A stretch of DNA of 64,000 bases from UBA1724 sp963621575. GTDB lineage: Bacteria > Verrucomicrobiota > Lentisphaeria > Oligosphaerales > Oligosphaeraceae. The notes under the pieces were generated by a model that was given only the letters and a program-made list of their open reading frames with translations, was not told the origin of the DNA and made no database searches. Positions within the stretch are counted from its first letter, which is position 1. Every line of letters starts with the position of its first letter. The DNA lies in the NCBI GenBank assembly GCA_963621575.1, contig CAVFEH010000006.1, forward strand, positions 1 to 64,000, given 5' to 3'. Positions 28,078 through 37,252 of this stretch are shown in pieces. A program made the translations under genes and the position numbers.

Positions 28078-29475
28078 TTAGAATTCGATTTCGCGGGGGG
28101 CGCGGGGGAAGGGGATCACGTCGCGGATGTTCGCCATCCCGGTGCAGAAACGGACCATACGTTCGAAGCCCAGTCCGAAACCGGAGTGCGGCACGGTGCC
28201 GAAGCGGCGCAGGTCCAGATACCACCAGTAGATGGCGGGATCCATGCCCAGATCCCGGATGCGGGCCTCCAGCACGTCCAGGCGTTCTTCGCGCTGGCTG
28301 CCGCCGATGATCTCGCCCACCTCGGGCAACAACACGTCCATGGCGGCCACGGTCTTCCCGTCGTCGTTCTGGCGCATGTAGAAGGCCTTGATTTCCTTGG
28401 GGTAGTTCATGACGGTGACGGGACCGTCGAAGACCTTCTCGGCCAGGTAGCGCTCGTGTTCGCTCTGGAGATCGGCGCCCCAGTAGGGCTTGAACTCGAA
28501 GGCGTCGGCGTTCTTCTCCAGCAATTTGATGGCCTCGTCGTAGGTGACGCGGGCGAATTTGGCGGTGGACAGGCGGTTGAGGCGGTCCCAGAGGCCCTTC
28601 TCGATGCGCTGGTCGCAGAATTTCAGGTCTTCGGGGCATTCCTGGACCACGGCGGTGAAGAGTGCGCGGAGGTAGTCTTCGGCCACATCGGCGTTGTCCT
28701 GGAGGTCCGCGAAGGCGATTTCGGGCTCGATCATCCAGAATTCGGAGAGGTGCCGGGTGGTGTTGGACTTCTCGGCGCGGAAGGTGGGGCCGAAGGTGTA
28801 GACGCTGCCCAGGGCGCAGGCGTGGGTCTCGGCCTCCAGTTGTCCGGAGACGGTGAGGTTCACGGCCTTTCCGAAGAAGTCCTGCCCCATGTCGACCCTT
28901 CCGGTCTCGGGGTTCCTGGGGAGCTTCTCCAGATCCAGCGTGGTGACCTGGAACATTTCTCCGGCGCCCTCGCAGTCGCTGGCGGTGAGGATGGGCGCGT
29001 TGAAGTAGTAGAATCCGCGTCCCTGGAAGAACCGGTGGGTGGCCATGGCGAGGCAGTTGCGGATCCGCGCGACGCAGCCGAAGGTGTTGGTGCGGGGGCG
29101 CAGGTGCGCCACCTCGCGGAGCTTCTCGAAGGAGATGCGTCCCTTGCTGAGGGGGTATTTCAGGGGATCGCAGGTTCCCAGGACCTGCAGGGAGTCCGCG
29201 TGGAGCTCCACGGCCTGCCCCGCGGCGGGGCTCTCAATGAGTTTCCCGGTGACCAGCACCGCGCATCCGGGATAGAGCTTCAGGACTTCTTCGTCGTAGT
29301 TGGGAAGGCTCTTGGGGGCCACTACTTGGAGGTTTGCGAAAGAGGAGCCGTCGTTGACTTCCACGAAGGAGAAGCCGCCCTTGGAGTCGCGGCGGGTGCG
29401 GACCCATCCGGCGACGGTGAGAGTGGTGCCGAAGTCGCGGCAGGCGAGGGCGGATTTGATGACCGTGTGTTTCAT
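28078..29475 (-). CDS. asnS: Asparaginyl-tRNA synthetase
   Basis: Class II synthetase, 465 residues, charging tRNA-Asn directly. Seen: the OB domain (LTVAGWVRTRRDSKGGFSF), motif 2 (PTFRAEKSNTTRHLSEFWMI), the AsnRS-specific EPEIAFADL, and motif 3 (GFGLGFERMVRF). The ATG overlaps the stop of the upstream membrane-protein gene as ATGA (29472-29475). Its presence means the transamidation route to Asn-tRNA is not obligatory. Confidence 0.97.
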   Translation of the reverse strand: MKHTVIKSALACRDFGTTLTVAGWVRTRRDSKGGFSFVEVNDGSSFANLQVVAPKSLPNYDEEVLKLYPGCAVLVTGKLIESPAAGQAVELHADSLQVLGTCDPLKYPLSKGRISFEKLREVAHLRPRTNTFGCVARIRNCLAMATHRFFQGRGFYYFNAPILTASDCEGAGEMFQVTTLDLEKLPRNPETGRVDMGQDFFGKAVNLTVSGQLEAETHACALGSVYTFGPTFRAEKSNTTRHLSEFWMIEPEIAFADLQDNADVAEDYLRALFTAVVQECPEDLKFCDQRIEKGLWDRLNRLSTAKFARVTYDEAIKLLEKNADAFEFKPYWGADLQSEHERYLAEKVFDGPVTVMNYPKEIKAFYMRQNDDGKTVAAMDVLLPEVGEIIGGSQREERLDVLEARIRDLGMDPAIYWWYLDLRRFGTVPHSGFGLGFERMVRFCTGMANIRDVIPFPRAPREIEF

Positions 29476-30497
29476 GGGATGCGTTTTGGCGTGAGGGTTT
29501 CTCCCGGCCTGGTGGCGGGTTTCGGGGGCGGGGTGGTCAGGTAGAGCACGGCGCCGAGGAGCCCCCACAGGGTCAGGACGATGGTGTGGAAAAGGGGGAT
29601 GAGAGTGGCGTCTCCGGAGGCATTTCCGAAGGCCAGAAGGAAACGTTGGGCCACGGTGTCGCGTACGCCGAGCCCTCCGGGAGTGAGGGGGAGGATTGCA
29701 GTGGCGTTGGCCAGCTGGGCGACGAGGAGACAGGGGAGCAGTCGTGGCCTGCAGCCGGGGAGGGCGTTTCCCAGGCAGAAGAGCTCAAGCCCCAGAAGGG
29801 CGTGGATGAGGAAGGAGACGAAAAGCGCCTTCCCCAGGGTGCCGGGGGCATCCCGGTAGAGGGAGAGGGCTTGCGCCAGCCGTCGGAGCGTCCGCCGGAG
29901 GAATCCCGCAGGCGGAACGGAATCGCCGTCTTGTTTGGCGTGCTTCAGGAGCCAGAGCGCCAGGGGCACCAGGAGGGCGAATCCGGCCAGTCCCCCGGTC
30001 AGAAGCAGCGCGGCTGCCAGGGCGGCCTGACTGGGGAGGACGGCGAGTTCGCCGGTGGCCAGGAGGAGGGCCAGGGTGCAGACGCCGGCGGCGAAGAGTC
30101 CCGCCAATCCGATGGCGCGGTCCAGGAGGTCCACCAGCGCCAGCTCCGCGGCTTTCCCGGGATGGGCGCAGGTGGCTGCGCCGATCTTCACGATGTCGCC
30201 GGAGACTCCGCCGGGGATGACGAGGCTGAAGAAATTTCCGCCCATGGTCAGGCGGAAGGCCTGGAGGAAGGGCAGGTCGAGTTTCGGGGTGCGCAGGAGG
30301 AGCCGCCAGCGCCAGGCGCCCAGGAATTGCACGCCCAGGTAGAGCGCCAATGCGGCGATTCCGGGGAGTGAGGCGGCGGCCTGGAGAAAGCTCTCCAGGA
30401 GTCCCCGGTCCTGCTGGACCAGCAGCCTGTGCAGCAGGTAGGCAGCCAGGACAAGGCAGAGTGCCCGCAGGAGGAGGATTGCGCCGCGCCGGAGCAT
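29472..30497 (-). CDS. LPG-synthase-TM / YbhN-type flippase-like membrane protein
   Basis: A 341-residue integral membrane protein with about eight helices, of the UPF0104/AglD/MprF-N-terminal family. The family motifs are present: IPGGVSGDIVKIGAA (GG-x-x-GD) and PLTPGGLGVRD near the C-terminus. Members move or protect lipid-linked intermediates; the substrate here is unknown. There is no soluble aminoacyl-transferase domain, so it is not a full MprF. It is coupled to asnS (ATGA overlap) and follows galE by 27 nt, which could hint at a role in envelope sugars. Confidence 0.85.
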   Translation of the reverse strand: MLRRGAILLLRALCLVLAAYLLHRLLVQQDRGLLESFLQAAASLPGIAALALYLGVQFLGAWRWRLLLRTPKLDLPFLQAFRLTMGGNFFSLVIPGGVSGDIVKIGAATCAHPGKAAELALVDLLDRAIGLAGLFAAGVCTLALLLATGELAVLPSQAALAAALLLTGGLAGFALLVPLALWLLKHAKQDGDSVPPAGFLRRTLRRLAQALSLYRDAPGTLGKALFVSFLIHALLGLELFCLGNALPGCRPRLLPCLLVAQLANATAILPLTPGGLGVRDTVAQRFLLAFGNASGDATLIPLFHTIVLTLWGLLGAVLYLTTPPPKPATRPGETLTPKRIP

Positions 30498-30524
30498 GTG
30501 TGGTGATGGGGGGCGGCCCTGCGG

Positions 30525-31502
30525 CTACTTCTGGTCGTCGTAGCCGCGGGGATGGCTCTCACGCCATTCCCAGGCGGAGCGGACGATGGTCTCCAGGTCC
30601 TGATACCTGGGCTGCCAGCCGAGGATGCGTTTGGCGGCGGTGGAGTCGGCGATGAGCCGCGCGGGGTCCCCAGGGCGCCGGGCGGCGACCTCCACGGGGA
30701 AGTCGTGTCCGGCAATCCTCCGGACGGTGTCAATGACCTCCCGGACGGAGCTTCCGCCGCCGGTGCCCAGGTTCAAGGCGCCGCAGTAGTCGGACTGGAG
30801 GGCCAGCAGGTGCGCCTGTGCCAGATCCAGCACGTGGATGTAGTCGCGCACGCAGGTGCCGTCGGGGGTGTCGTAGTCTTCGCCGAAGATGGAGATGGAT
30901 TTCCGTTCCCCCTTTGCCGCCTGGATGACGAGGGGGACCAGGTGGGTTTCGGGGTGGTGGTCCTCGCCGTGGAGGGCGGTGGCGCCGGCTGCGTTGAAGT
31001 AGCGCAGGGCGGTGTATTTGAGGCCCTTGAGCTGGCTGGTCCAGGAGAGGACCCTCTCGAACATCAGCTTGGACTCGCCGTAGGGGTTGATGGGGGCCTT
31101 GGGCTCCGCCTCGGAGATGGGCATGCGCTCCGCCATGCCGTAGACGGCGGCGGTGGAGGAGAAGACAAGCTTTCGCACATGGTGGTCACAGGCTGCCCTG
31201 GCCAGGTTGATGGCGTTTCCCACGTTGTTGTGGAAGTATTTCAGGGGGTCCTTCATGGATTCGCCCACTTCGATGAAGGCGGCGAAGTGGATGACGCCCT
31301 CGGGTTGCGCCTTGTCCATGGCGCGCTGGAGGGACTCCAGGTCGCAGAGGTTCCCCTGGATGAAATCCGCGCGGGGGTCGACGGCGTCGCGGTGCCCGTT
31401 GAGGAGGGCATCGAAGACGGTGACCTGGTGTCCGTGGTCGAGGAGGTATTCTGTGGTGCAGCTGCCGATGTATCCGGCGCCGCCGGCAACGAAGATTTTC
31501 AT
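30525..31502 (-). CDS. galE: UDP-glucose 4-epimerase
   Basis: Interconverts UDP-glucose and UDP-galactose. 325 residues. The Rossmann motif GGAGYIGS is at residues 7-14, the Ser/Thr of FSSTAAVYG and the catalytic YGESK follow, and the C-terminal half has TPDGTCVRDYIHVLDLAQAH, a GalE signature. It lies in the envelope-related part of the minus-strand run, between an SH3/coiled-coil protein and the flippase-like gene. Confidence 0.95.
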   Translation of the reverse strand: MKIFVAGGAGYIGSCTTEYLLDHGHQVTVFDALLNGHRDAVDPRADFIQGNLCDLESLQRAMDKAQPEGVIHFAAFIEVGESMKDPLKYFHNNVGNAINLARAACDHHVRKLVFSSTAAVYGMAERMPISEAEPKAPINPYGESKLMFERVLSWTSQLKGLKYTALRYFNAAGATALHGEDHHPETHLVPLVIQAAKGERKSISIFGEDYDTPDGTCVRDYIHVLDLAQAHLLALQSDYCGALNLGTGGGSSVREVIDTVRRIAGHDFPVEVAARRPGDPARLIADSTAAKRILGWQPRYQDLETIVRSAWEWRESHPRGYDDQK

Positions 31503-31518
31503 ACGGGGCTTGGTGTGG

Positions 31519-33201
31519 TTATTGGAGGACGATTCCCTTGACGGTGACTAGCGGGCGGCTCCAGCCGCGCCGGATCTCCTGGAGCCCGGAGATGGTGACC
31601 TCCTGGAGCTCCCAGTCTTTTAGGGGGAAGCGGTCTGCCTTCAGGTATGCCAGGGGCATGTATTTGCCGTTCTCCACTTTGCAGAGGGCATGGGAGGTGT
31701 CGGCGTTGGCGTTGGCGCCCAGGGGCACCACGATGCCGGACAAGGAGACGCGGGTGATTTCGCCGGGGGCGGCCACGGGCGTGGCGTCCAAGCCGGCGGA
31801 GAGCTTCTGCTCTTCGGGCGATGGGGGTTCGGCCTCTCTCTGCGCTTCCTGTGCGGCCTGCTGCCGCTCCTCCAGCTTCTGTCGGGCGGCGTCGAGGCGG
31901 GACTGCAGTTCGGATGTCTCGTTTTGGAGGCGATCCAGTTCTGCCTGGGTTTGCTCCCGTTCCCGGCGGACCTCCTCGGCCTTGGCGAGCTGCTGGCGGT
32001 TTTCGTCGGCGAGGCGTTGCTGCTCCTGGCGGAGGGCCTCCAGGCGTTCGGCCTCCTGGCGCGCGGCCTCCTCCAGATCCTGGCGCTCCTGGCGGAGCTG
32101 GCGGGTCTTGTCGGCGGCGGAATCCACTTCCTTCTGGAGGGAGCCGATGGCAATCAGGAGTTGCTGCTGCTTCGCCTGGGCGGCCTCCTGCTCCTTCTGG
32201 GCAATCTTCACATTCTCCAATGCGGCCAGGGCGGCCTCCTCGGAACGCTTCTGCTCGGCGGCCATGGCCTCTGCCTCGGCACGGTAGATGTCCTCGCGGC
32301 GTTTCGCTTCCTGCTGGAGGGCCAGGAGCTTTTCGCCGGCCAGCTGCGCCTCGCCCTCCCACTTTGCGGAGTCCTCCTGCACCAGACGGGCCTTCTCCTT
32401 GGCCTGCGCAAGCTCCTTCTCCAAACGGGCCTGGAGCTCGGATTGCTCCTGCTGGAGACGCTCCCGCTCACGGGCGGCGTCCTCAATGCGCTGGCGGGTC
32501 TGGGAACGCTCTGCCTCCCACTTCTTTGCCTCCTCCCGGAGACGGCTGACCTCCTCGCTCTGACGCCCGGCACGGGCCTTGAGCTCCTCCGCCTGCTTCT
32601 GCAGATCCGCCAGCTCCTCTTCGCCACGACGCAATTCCTCCTGGCGCTTCGCCAGCTCCGCGCTCTTGTCGGCGGGGAGCCCCACCGCGGCGACGGTTTT
32701 CTGTTCCCCGGCGGGCTTGACCTCCGCGGGAGGCGGCGGCGGAGTCCCAAGGGCGACATATTCCCCGCTTACCCAGGCGGTGGCGTCGGAGGGCAGGACG
32801 ATCTCCATCCAGGGGCCGTCTTTGCGCCCGCTGCCACTGGGCTTCAGGACGGCGCCCTCCTTGGCATTGTAGAAGGTGGTGAAGAGCTGGCCGGCGCCGG
32901 TGTAGACGGGGCAGGGCGGGCGGACCACCTTCCCCTCGGCGTCGAGGCAGTCGGCCTGGACCCATCCGGTGACGGTGACGGATTCGGGGATGCGGATCTC
33001 CATCCATTGCCCATCGCCCTGGCCCTGCCGGGAGACGATCTCCACGGGGGTGCCCTCCTTCAAGACGGCCAGACGCTCGTAGTAGGACGCGGGGCGGGAG
33101 CGCAGAATCACGTTCTTGCCGGCGATGTACCCGTCGGTGGCCTGCGCGTAGGCGCCCAGTGCGAGGGGGAGGAGGATGAGATGCGTAAGCCAGTTGCGCA
33201 T
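31519..33201 (-). CDS. Exported SH3b and coiled-coil protein
   Basis: 560 residues, not a family I can name. Residues 1-19 are a signal peptide (cut near GAYA/Q). Two SH3-like beta domains follow (about 22-90 and 95-153), the first with NVILRSRPASYYERLAVLKEG typical of bacterial SH3b. Residues about 170-465 form one long Glu/Gln/Arg/Ala coiled coil. The final 90 residues return to a beta-rich domain (ITRVSLSGIVVPLG, LKDWELQEVTISGLQ). The layout suggests a periplasmic rod tethering cell-wall contacts. The gene sits 16 nt upstream of galE and 64 nt after the polytopic gene. Confidence 0.7.
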   Translation of the reverse strand: MRNWLTHLILLPLALGAYAQATDGYIAGKNVILRSRPASYYERLAVLKEGTPVEIVSRQGQGDGQWMEIRIPESVTVTGWVQADCLDAEGKVVRPPCPVYTGAGQLFTTFYNAKEGAVLKPSGSGRKDGPWMEIVLPSDATAWVSGEYVALGTPPPPPAEVKPAGEQKTVAAVGLPADKSAELAKRQEELRRGEEELADLQKQAEELKARAGRQSEEVSRLREEAKKWEAERSQTRQRIEDAARERERLQQEQSELQARLEKELAQAKEKARLVQEDSAKWEGEAQLAGEKLLALQQEAKRREDIYRAEAEAMAAEQKRSEEAALAALENVKIAQKEQEAAQAKQQQLLIAIGSLQKEVDSAADKTRQLRQERQDLEEAARQEAERLEALRQEQQRLADENRQQLAKAEEVRREREQTQAELDRLQNETSELQSRLDAARQKLEERQQAAQEAQREAEPPSPEEQKLSAGLDATPVAAPGEITRVSLSGIVVPLGANANADTSHALCKVENGKYMPLAYLKADRFPLKDWELQEVTISGLQEIRRGWSRPLVTVKGIVLQ

Positions 33202-33265
33202 AATGGTATGTGTAGTTGTGGGAAGGGGTGCGGAGGTGTCGCCTGCTCAATGTAGCCGGCCGCGG

Positions 33266-35035
33266 TTAGTCCGCCTTTGGTGCGGCGTTCCGGAGGTCCT
33301 CCTGCAGCTGCGCCAGGGTGCCCTGGGTTTTCTGTAGGAAGTCGTTTTGGAAGCGTTGCTGCCGGAAGTGCAGGAGTAGCGCGTGGAAGCCACCGCGCAT
33401 GCCTCCGGTTGCGGGGACGGAGGCCTGGAAGTCCCGCCAGAGGGCCAGGTCGTCGGCCTCGGCGAGCATGGGAATCAGTGGCATTGGAAGGAAGATTCCG
33501 TGCCCCATGGCGTTCAGGGCGGTGGCGATGGCCGCGTGGTCGCGGAGACTTTCCTTTTGGAGAGTGTCGTTCAAGGACGTCTTGTCCAGCAGGACAATGG
33601 CTTTCTGGGCGTTCTCAAGGAGCCATCCGCTGTTCAGGAGGGCTACGGCGCGGCGAGCCATGGCCTCCCAGCGTCCCAGGAAGCGGCATGCCGCCTCCTT
33701 TTGGGCGAGGGAGCCCTGCTGGTAGAGGTGGGTTGCGAGAGCCAGGAAATGCTCCAGGGCGTCCTGCGCGGTGGTGGCGTCCCGCAATTCCATAGCGGCC
33801 AGGAAGCGCCATTCTTCCAGGAGGAAGAGCCCGGGGACGAGTGGCGCATCGGGAGCGGAGGGCAGGGCGGCCAGGAGATCTTCCTGGGCCTTCATGGCTG
33901 GCGCGAGGATGCGTAGCTCCTGCCTGAGCGCCTGCGCGTCTTCTTCGTCGGGGCCTTCCACGGGCGGGAACCACTGGGCCAGAGTCGGGAGCTCGCCGTC
34001 TTGTGCGGAGGCATAGAAGTTCTGCCAAAGGAAGGGCGCATCGGCCTCGACGTTCTCCCGGGGCTCGTTTTCCAGGGAGGCCAGGAGGGCCCCCAGATCT
34101 TGCTGGCGCAGTGCGAGGGTCCCCCGGGCCAGGTCTTCGTCTGCGGAAGCGGCGGGCGCCAGCGCCTCCCAGGCCGGGAGGCGCTCCAGCCACTGCTTGT
34201 GGATGTGGTGGTAGGCGCCTTGCGCGAAGAGTGCGGCGACCACGAAGAGCGCCAGTGCGGCAAGCGCGGCGGGGTTCAGGAGGGAGCACCCGGGACGTTT
34301 CGGGAGGACTTGCCGGTGGAAATGCACACGCAGGAGCGCGGCCAGGAGGATTGCGGCTTCCGCCAGAGCCAGTGTGGCGGCGGCTCCCAGGTGGTTCTGG
34401 AGGGCGTGCGCCAGGGCCAGGATGGGCGGGAAGGGGAAGTAGTGGACTTGCAGGGATTCGCCGCCGGGGAGGTCCATATACCGGAGGAGCCCCTCCAGGA
34501 CCAGGGCCAGGGCCAGGAGCCATCCGAGGAGGTGGAGAATGGTGGCGGAGATTGCCAGCGTCAGGGCGCGGGGGGCCTGTCGCGCCTCTCGGAGGGTGAG
34601 ATAGAAGATGAGGGCCTCGAGGGCGAGGAGCAGGGAGAAGAGCCCGCCTGCGGGGCTCCCGAGCGGAAGGATTCCCTTGAAGACCACTCCCGCCACCAGG
34701 ATCCAGTAGGTGGCCAGGGCGATGTATCCCGCCAGCCGCATGTTGGGCAGGGACAGCGCACGGTGGAAGCGCGCCAGCTGGATGACATATCCGCCGGAGA
34801 GGGAGAGGGCCGTCACCACCAGGATGTTGCTGGTCCAGGTGGCGGAGATCCACCCCAGGCACCAAGCGCTCCACAACAGGAGGAACAGCGCCAGGGAGCC
34901 GAAGAGCGCCAGGACGCCGCCGCTGGCGGAACGGCGCGCCACGGCGTCGAGCTGCGTGGCGGAGAGGGCCTCCTGGGGCTCGGGACGGGGGAATTCCAGT
35001 CCTCCCAACTTGAAATCCTTCGGGGCGGCGGCCAT
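33266..35035 (-). CDS. Polytopic membrane protein with large helical C-terminal domain
   Basis: 589 residues, not recognised. About seven membrane helices lie between residues 40 and 280, the first being LALFGSLALFLLLWSAWCLGW. The remaining 300 residues are soluble, Ala/Leu/Gln-rich helices resembling helical repeats (MELRDATTAQDALEHFLALA, GRWEAMARRAVALLNSG). No catalytic motif is visible. It is 9 nt downstream of the small secreted-protein gene and upstream of the SH3/coiled-coil gene, so the three are probably one functional set. Confidence 0.6.
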   Translation of the reverse strand: MAAAPKDFKLGGLEFPRPEPQEALSATQLDAVARRSASGGVLALFGSLALFLLLWSAWCLGWISATWTSNILVVTALSLSGGYVIQLARFHRALSLPNMRLAGYIALATYWILVAGVVFKGILPLGSPAGGLFSLLLALEALIFYLTLREARQAPRALTLAISATILHLLGWLLALALVLEGLLRYMDLPGGESLQVHYFPFPPILALAHALQNHLGAAATLALAEAAILLAALLRVHFHRQVLPKRPGCSLLNPAALAALALFVVAALFAQGAYHHIHKQWLERLPAWEALAPAASADEDLARGTLALRQQDLGALLASLENEPRENVEADAPFLWQNFYASAQDGELPTLAQWFPPVEGPDEEDAQALRQELRILAPAMKAQEDLLAALPSAPDAPLVPGLFLLEEWRFLAAMELRDATTAQDALEHFLALATHLYQQGSLAQKEAACRFLGRWEAMARRAVALLNSGWLLENAQKAIVLLDKTSLNDTLQKESLRDHAAIATALNAMGHGIFLPMPLIPMLAEADDLALWRDFQASVPATGGMRGGFHALLLHFRQQRFQNDFLQKTQGTLAQLQEDLRNAAPKAD

Positions 35036-35044
35036 TCTTCCTTG

Positions 35045-35737
35045 CTACTTCCGGGTTTCGACAGCGGCCTCGAGGGTCCAGGAGAGCTCCGGCGCGGCTT
35101 CCACGGTGATGGTCACCGGCCTGTTGGAGTGGATCCATCCGGAGGACTCGCCGCCGGCGATCTGTGTGGTGCGCTGGAAGAGCACGGTCTCGTCCGCGGC
35201 CTGCACGGTGACCTTCATGGGGACCGCTTTGTCTCCAACCGCGGTGATGCGCCAAGGCGCTTCCCCGGGCTCAAACGCGATGGACTGGGTGCCTTCGCCG
35301 GTCCAGAAGCCGCGCTTCCGGAAGGTGGCCTTCGCCTCGTCTTCCAGGGCGGTCCTGAGGCGCCATTCCTGGAGGGAGTCCAGGTAGAGATCCAGGGAGA
35401 CGTCCCACCCGCGGGGATCGCCCTCGACGATGAGATACGCCTGCTGGTATCCGGAGAATTCCCGGTATCCGGCGGTGGCCAGGAGGGAGGAGTCCACCAC
35501 GGTCCTGGGGGCTTTTCTGCGTGGGGTCTGGGAGGCGTCCACAAGGGTGATCTTCATGGGCGCCTTGCGCCGGCTTGCGTAGTGGATCCGGAAGGTCTCG
35601 CCATGGAGTCCGACGATTTTCGTGGCGACCACGCCGCCGGCGTGCCACTGGTAGGGTGCCTTGACCCAGCGGAAGTCTCCGGCATGGAGCATGAGGCCGA
35701 GAAGGAACAGCAGACAGAGGGAACCGTGCGCTTTCAT
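35045..35737 (-). CDS. Small secreted protein of unknown function
   Basis: 230 residues. An N-terminal signal peptide (SLCLLFLLGLMLHAG) is followed by a beta-rich mature part with repeated short strands (GVVATKIVGLHGETFRIHYA, APMKITLVDASQ, PMKVTVQAADETVLF). It has no cysteine after the signal and no recognised catalytic motif. I would guess a beta-sandwich domain pair. It ends 9 nt before the polytopic membrane gene. Confidence 0.55.
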   Translation of the reverse strand: MKAHGSLCLLFLLGLMLHAGDFRWVKAPYQWHAGGVVATKIVGLHGETFRIHYASRRKAPMKITLVDASQTPRRKAPRTVVDSSLLATAGYREFSGYQQAYLIVEGDPRGWDVSLDLYLDSLQEWRLRTALEDEAKATFRKRGFWTGEGTQSIAFEPGEAPWRITAVGDKAVPMKVTVQAADETVLFQRTTQIAGGESSGWIHSNRPVTITVEAAPELSWTLEAAVETRK

Positions 35738-35787
35738 GGTTTCGTGTTTCGGACGGGTGGGTGGGGTGTGGAAGAGTGTGTGTGGCC

Positions 35788-37173
35788 CTAGGGCTGGAGG
35801 GCTTCCTCCAGGAGGGTCTGCCAACGCTGGAGCTGTTCGCGGACCTGCCGGGGCGCGGTGCCGCCGATGAGGTCGCGGGCGGCGGTGCTGTGGGCGGGGT
35901 CGAAGAGTTTGAGGAATTGTCCGGTGGCGGTGGGGATGGATTCCCGCATCATCTCCAGGTCGGCCTTGTCCAGGGCGATCCCCCTGGACTGGCAGGCGCC
36001 CACGAAACGCCCCACCTGGTGGTGCGCCTCCCGGAAGGGGATTCCCTGGCGCACCAGGGCCTCGGCCAGATCGGTGGCCATGAGGGCGGGGTCGGAGGCT
36101 GCCTGCAGCATGCGGGCCGGGCGGATCTTGACGGTGCCCATCATGGCGGTGAGGGTCTTGAGGACCAGCTCCACGGTGTCAATGGCGTCAAAGAGGCCCT
36201 CCTTGTCTTCCTGAAGATCCCGGTTGTAGGTGAGGGGAAGTCCCTTCATGGTGGTTAGCAGTCCCATGAGCGCGCCGTAGACTCGTCCGGTCTTTCCGCG
36301 GGTGAGCTCGGCCATGTCGGGGTTCTTCTTCTGGGGCATGAGGCTGCTGCCGGTGGTGAAGGCGTCGCCGATTTCGATGAAAGCGAACTCCTGGCTGAAC
36401 CAGAGGATGATGTCCTCGGCCAGGCGGGAGAGATGCATTGCGACGATGGAGAGGTCGGCCAGGAATTCCAGGATGGCGTCGCGGTCGGCGACGGCGTCCA
36501 TGGAGTTTTGGAGGATCTCCTCGAAGCCCAGCTCCTTTGCCACGAAGGCCCGGTCGAGGGGGAGGGTGGAGCCGGCCAGGGCTCCGGCGCCCAGGGGCAG
36601 CCGGTTGATGCGGTGGCGGGTGTCGGCGAGGCGCTGGCAGTCGCGGCGGGTCATCTCCAGATAGGCCAGCAGATGGTGTGCGAAGAGGATCGGCTGCGCG
36701 TGCTGGAGGTGGGTGAATCCGGGCATGATGGCGTCCCGGTTCTGGTTTGCGAGGGCCCAGAGGGCCTTCTGGAAGTGCCGCAGATCCGATAGGATTTGGT
36801 CGGTGGCATGCCGCAGATAGAGCCGTTCGTCAGTGGCGATCTGGTCGTTGCGGGAGCGTCCAGTGTGGAGGCGTGCGCCCGCGGGCCCGATGAGCTCGGT
36901 GAGCCGGCTCTCGATATTCATGTGGATGTCTTCCAGCTCGGTGCGGAAGGGGAAGATCCCTTCGTCCAGCTCCTTGAGCACCTGGAGCAGCCCCGTCTGG
37001 ATTTTCTCCCCGTCCTCGGCGGGGATGATTCCCTGGCGCACCAGCATCTTGGCGTGCGCCTGGCTGCCCTGGATGTCGAAGGGGTAGAGTCGCCGGTCGT
37101 AGCTGATGGATTCGGAGAGTTTGAGGACGAGGGCGTCGGGGCCCTCCTGGAAGCGTCCGTCCCAAAGAGGCAT
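35788..37173 (-). CDS. argH: Argininosuccinate lyase
   Basis: Last step of arginine synthesis: argininosuccinate to arginine and fumarate. 461 residues, full length. It opens MPLWDGRFQEGPDALVLKLS, has the tetramer active-site segments HTGRSRNDQIATD and GFTHLQHAQP, and the fumarase/aspartase signature GSSLMPQKKNPD. No other arg gene is nearby. It lies between the GAF gene and the small secreted-protein gene in the minus-strand run. Confidence 0.97.
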   Translation of the reverse strand: MPLWDGRFQEGPDALVLKLSESISYDRRLYPFDIQGSQAHAKMLVRQGIIPAEDGEKIQTGLLQVLKELDEGIFPFRTELEDIHMNIESRLTELIGPAGARLHTGRSRNDQIATDERLYLRHATDQILSDLRHFQKALWALANQNRDAIMPGFTHLQHAQPILFAHHLLAYLEMTRRDCQRLADTRHRINRLPLGAGALAGSTLPLDRAFVAKELGFEEILQNSMDAVADRDAILEFLADLSIVAMHLSRLAEDIILWFSQEFAFIEIGDAFTTGSSLMPQKKNPDMAELTRGKTGRVYGALMGLLTTMKGLPLTYNRDLQEDKEGLFDAIDTVELVLKTLTAMMGTVKIRPARMLQAASDPALMATDLAEALVRQGIPFREAHHQVGRFVGACQSRGIALDKADLEMMRESIPTATGQFLKLFDPAHSTAARDLIGGTAPRQVREQLQRWQTLLEEALQP

Positions 37174-37252
37174 GGCGGTATGGAAAAAGTGGAAAGGGGG
37201 TTCAGGGTGCGCCGGAGGGGGGGGGGCTCCGGAAGGAAGGAATTTGGATGGC

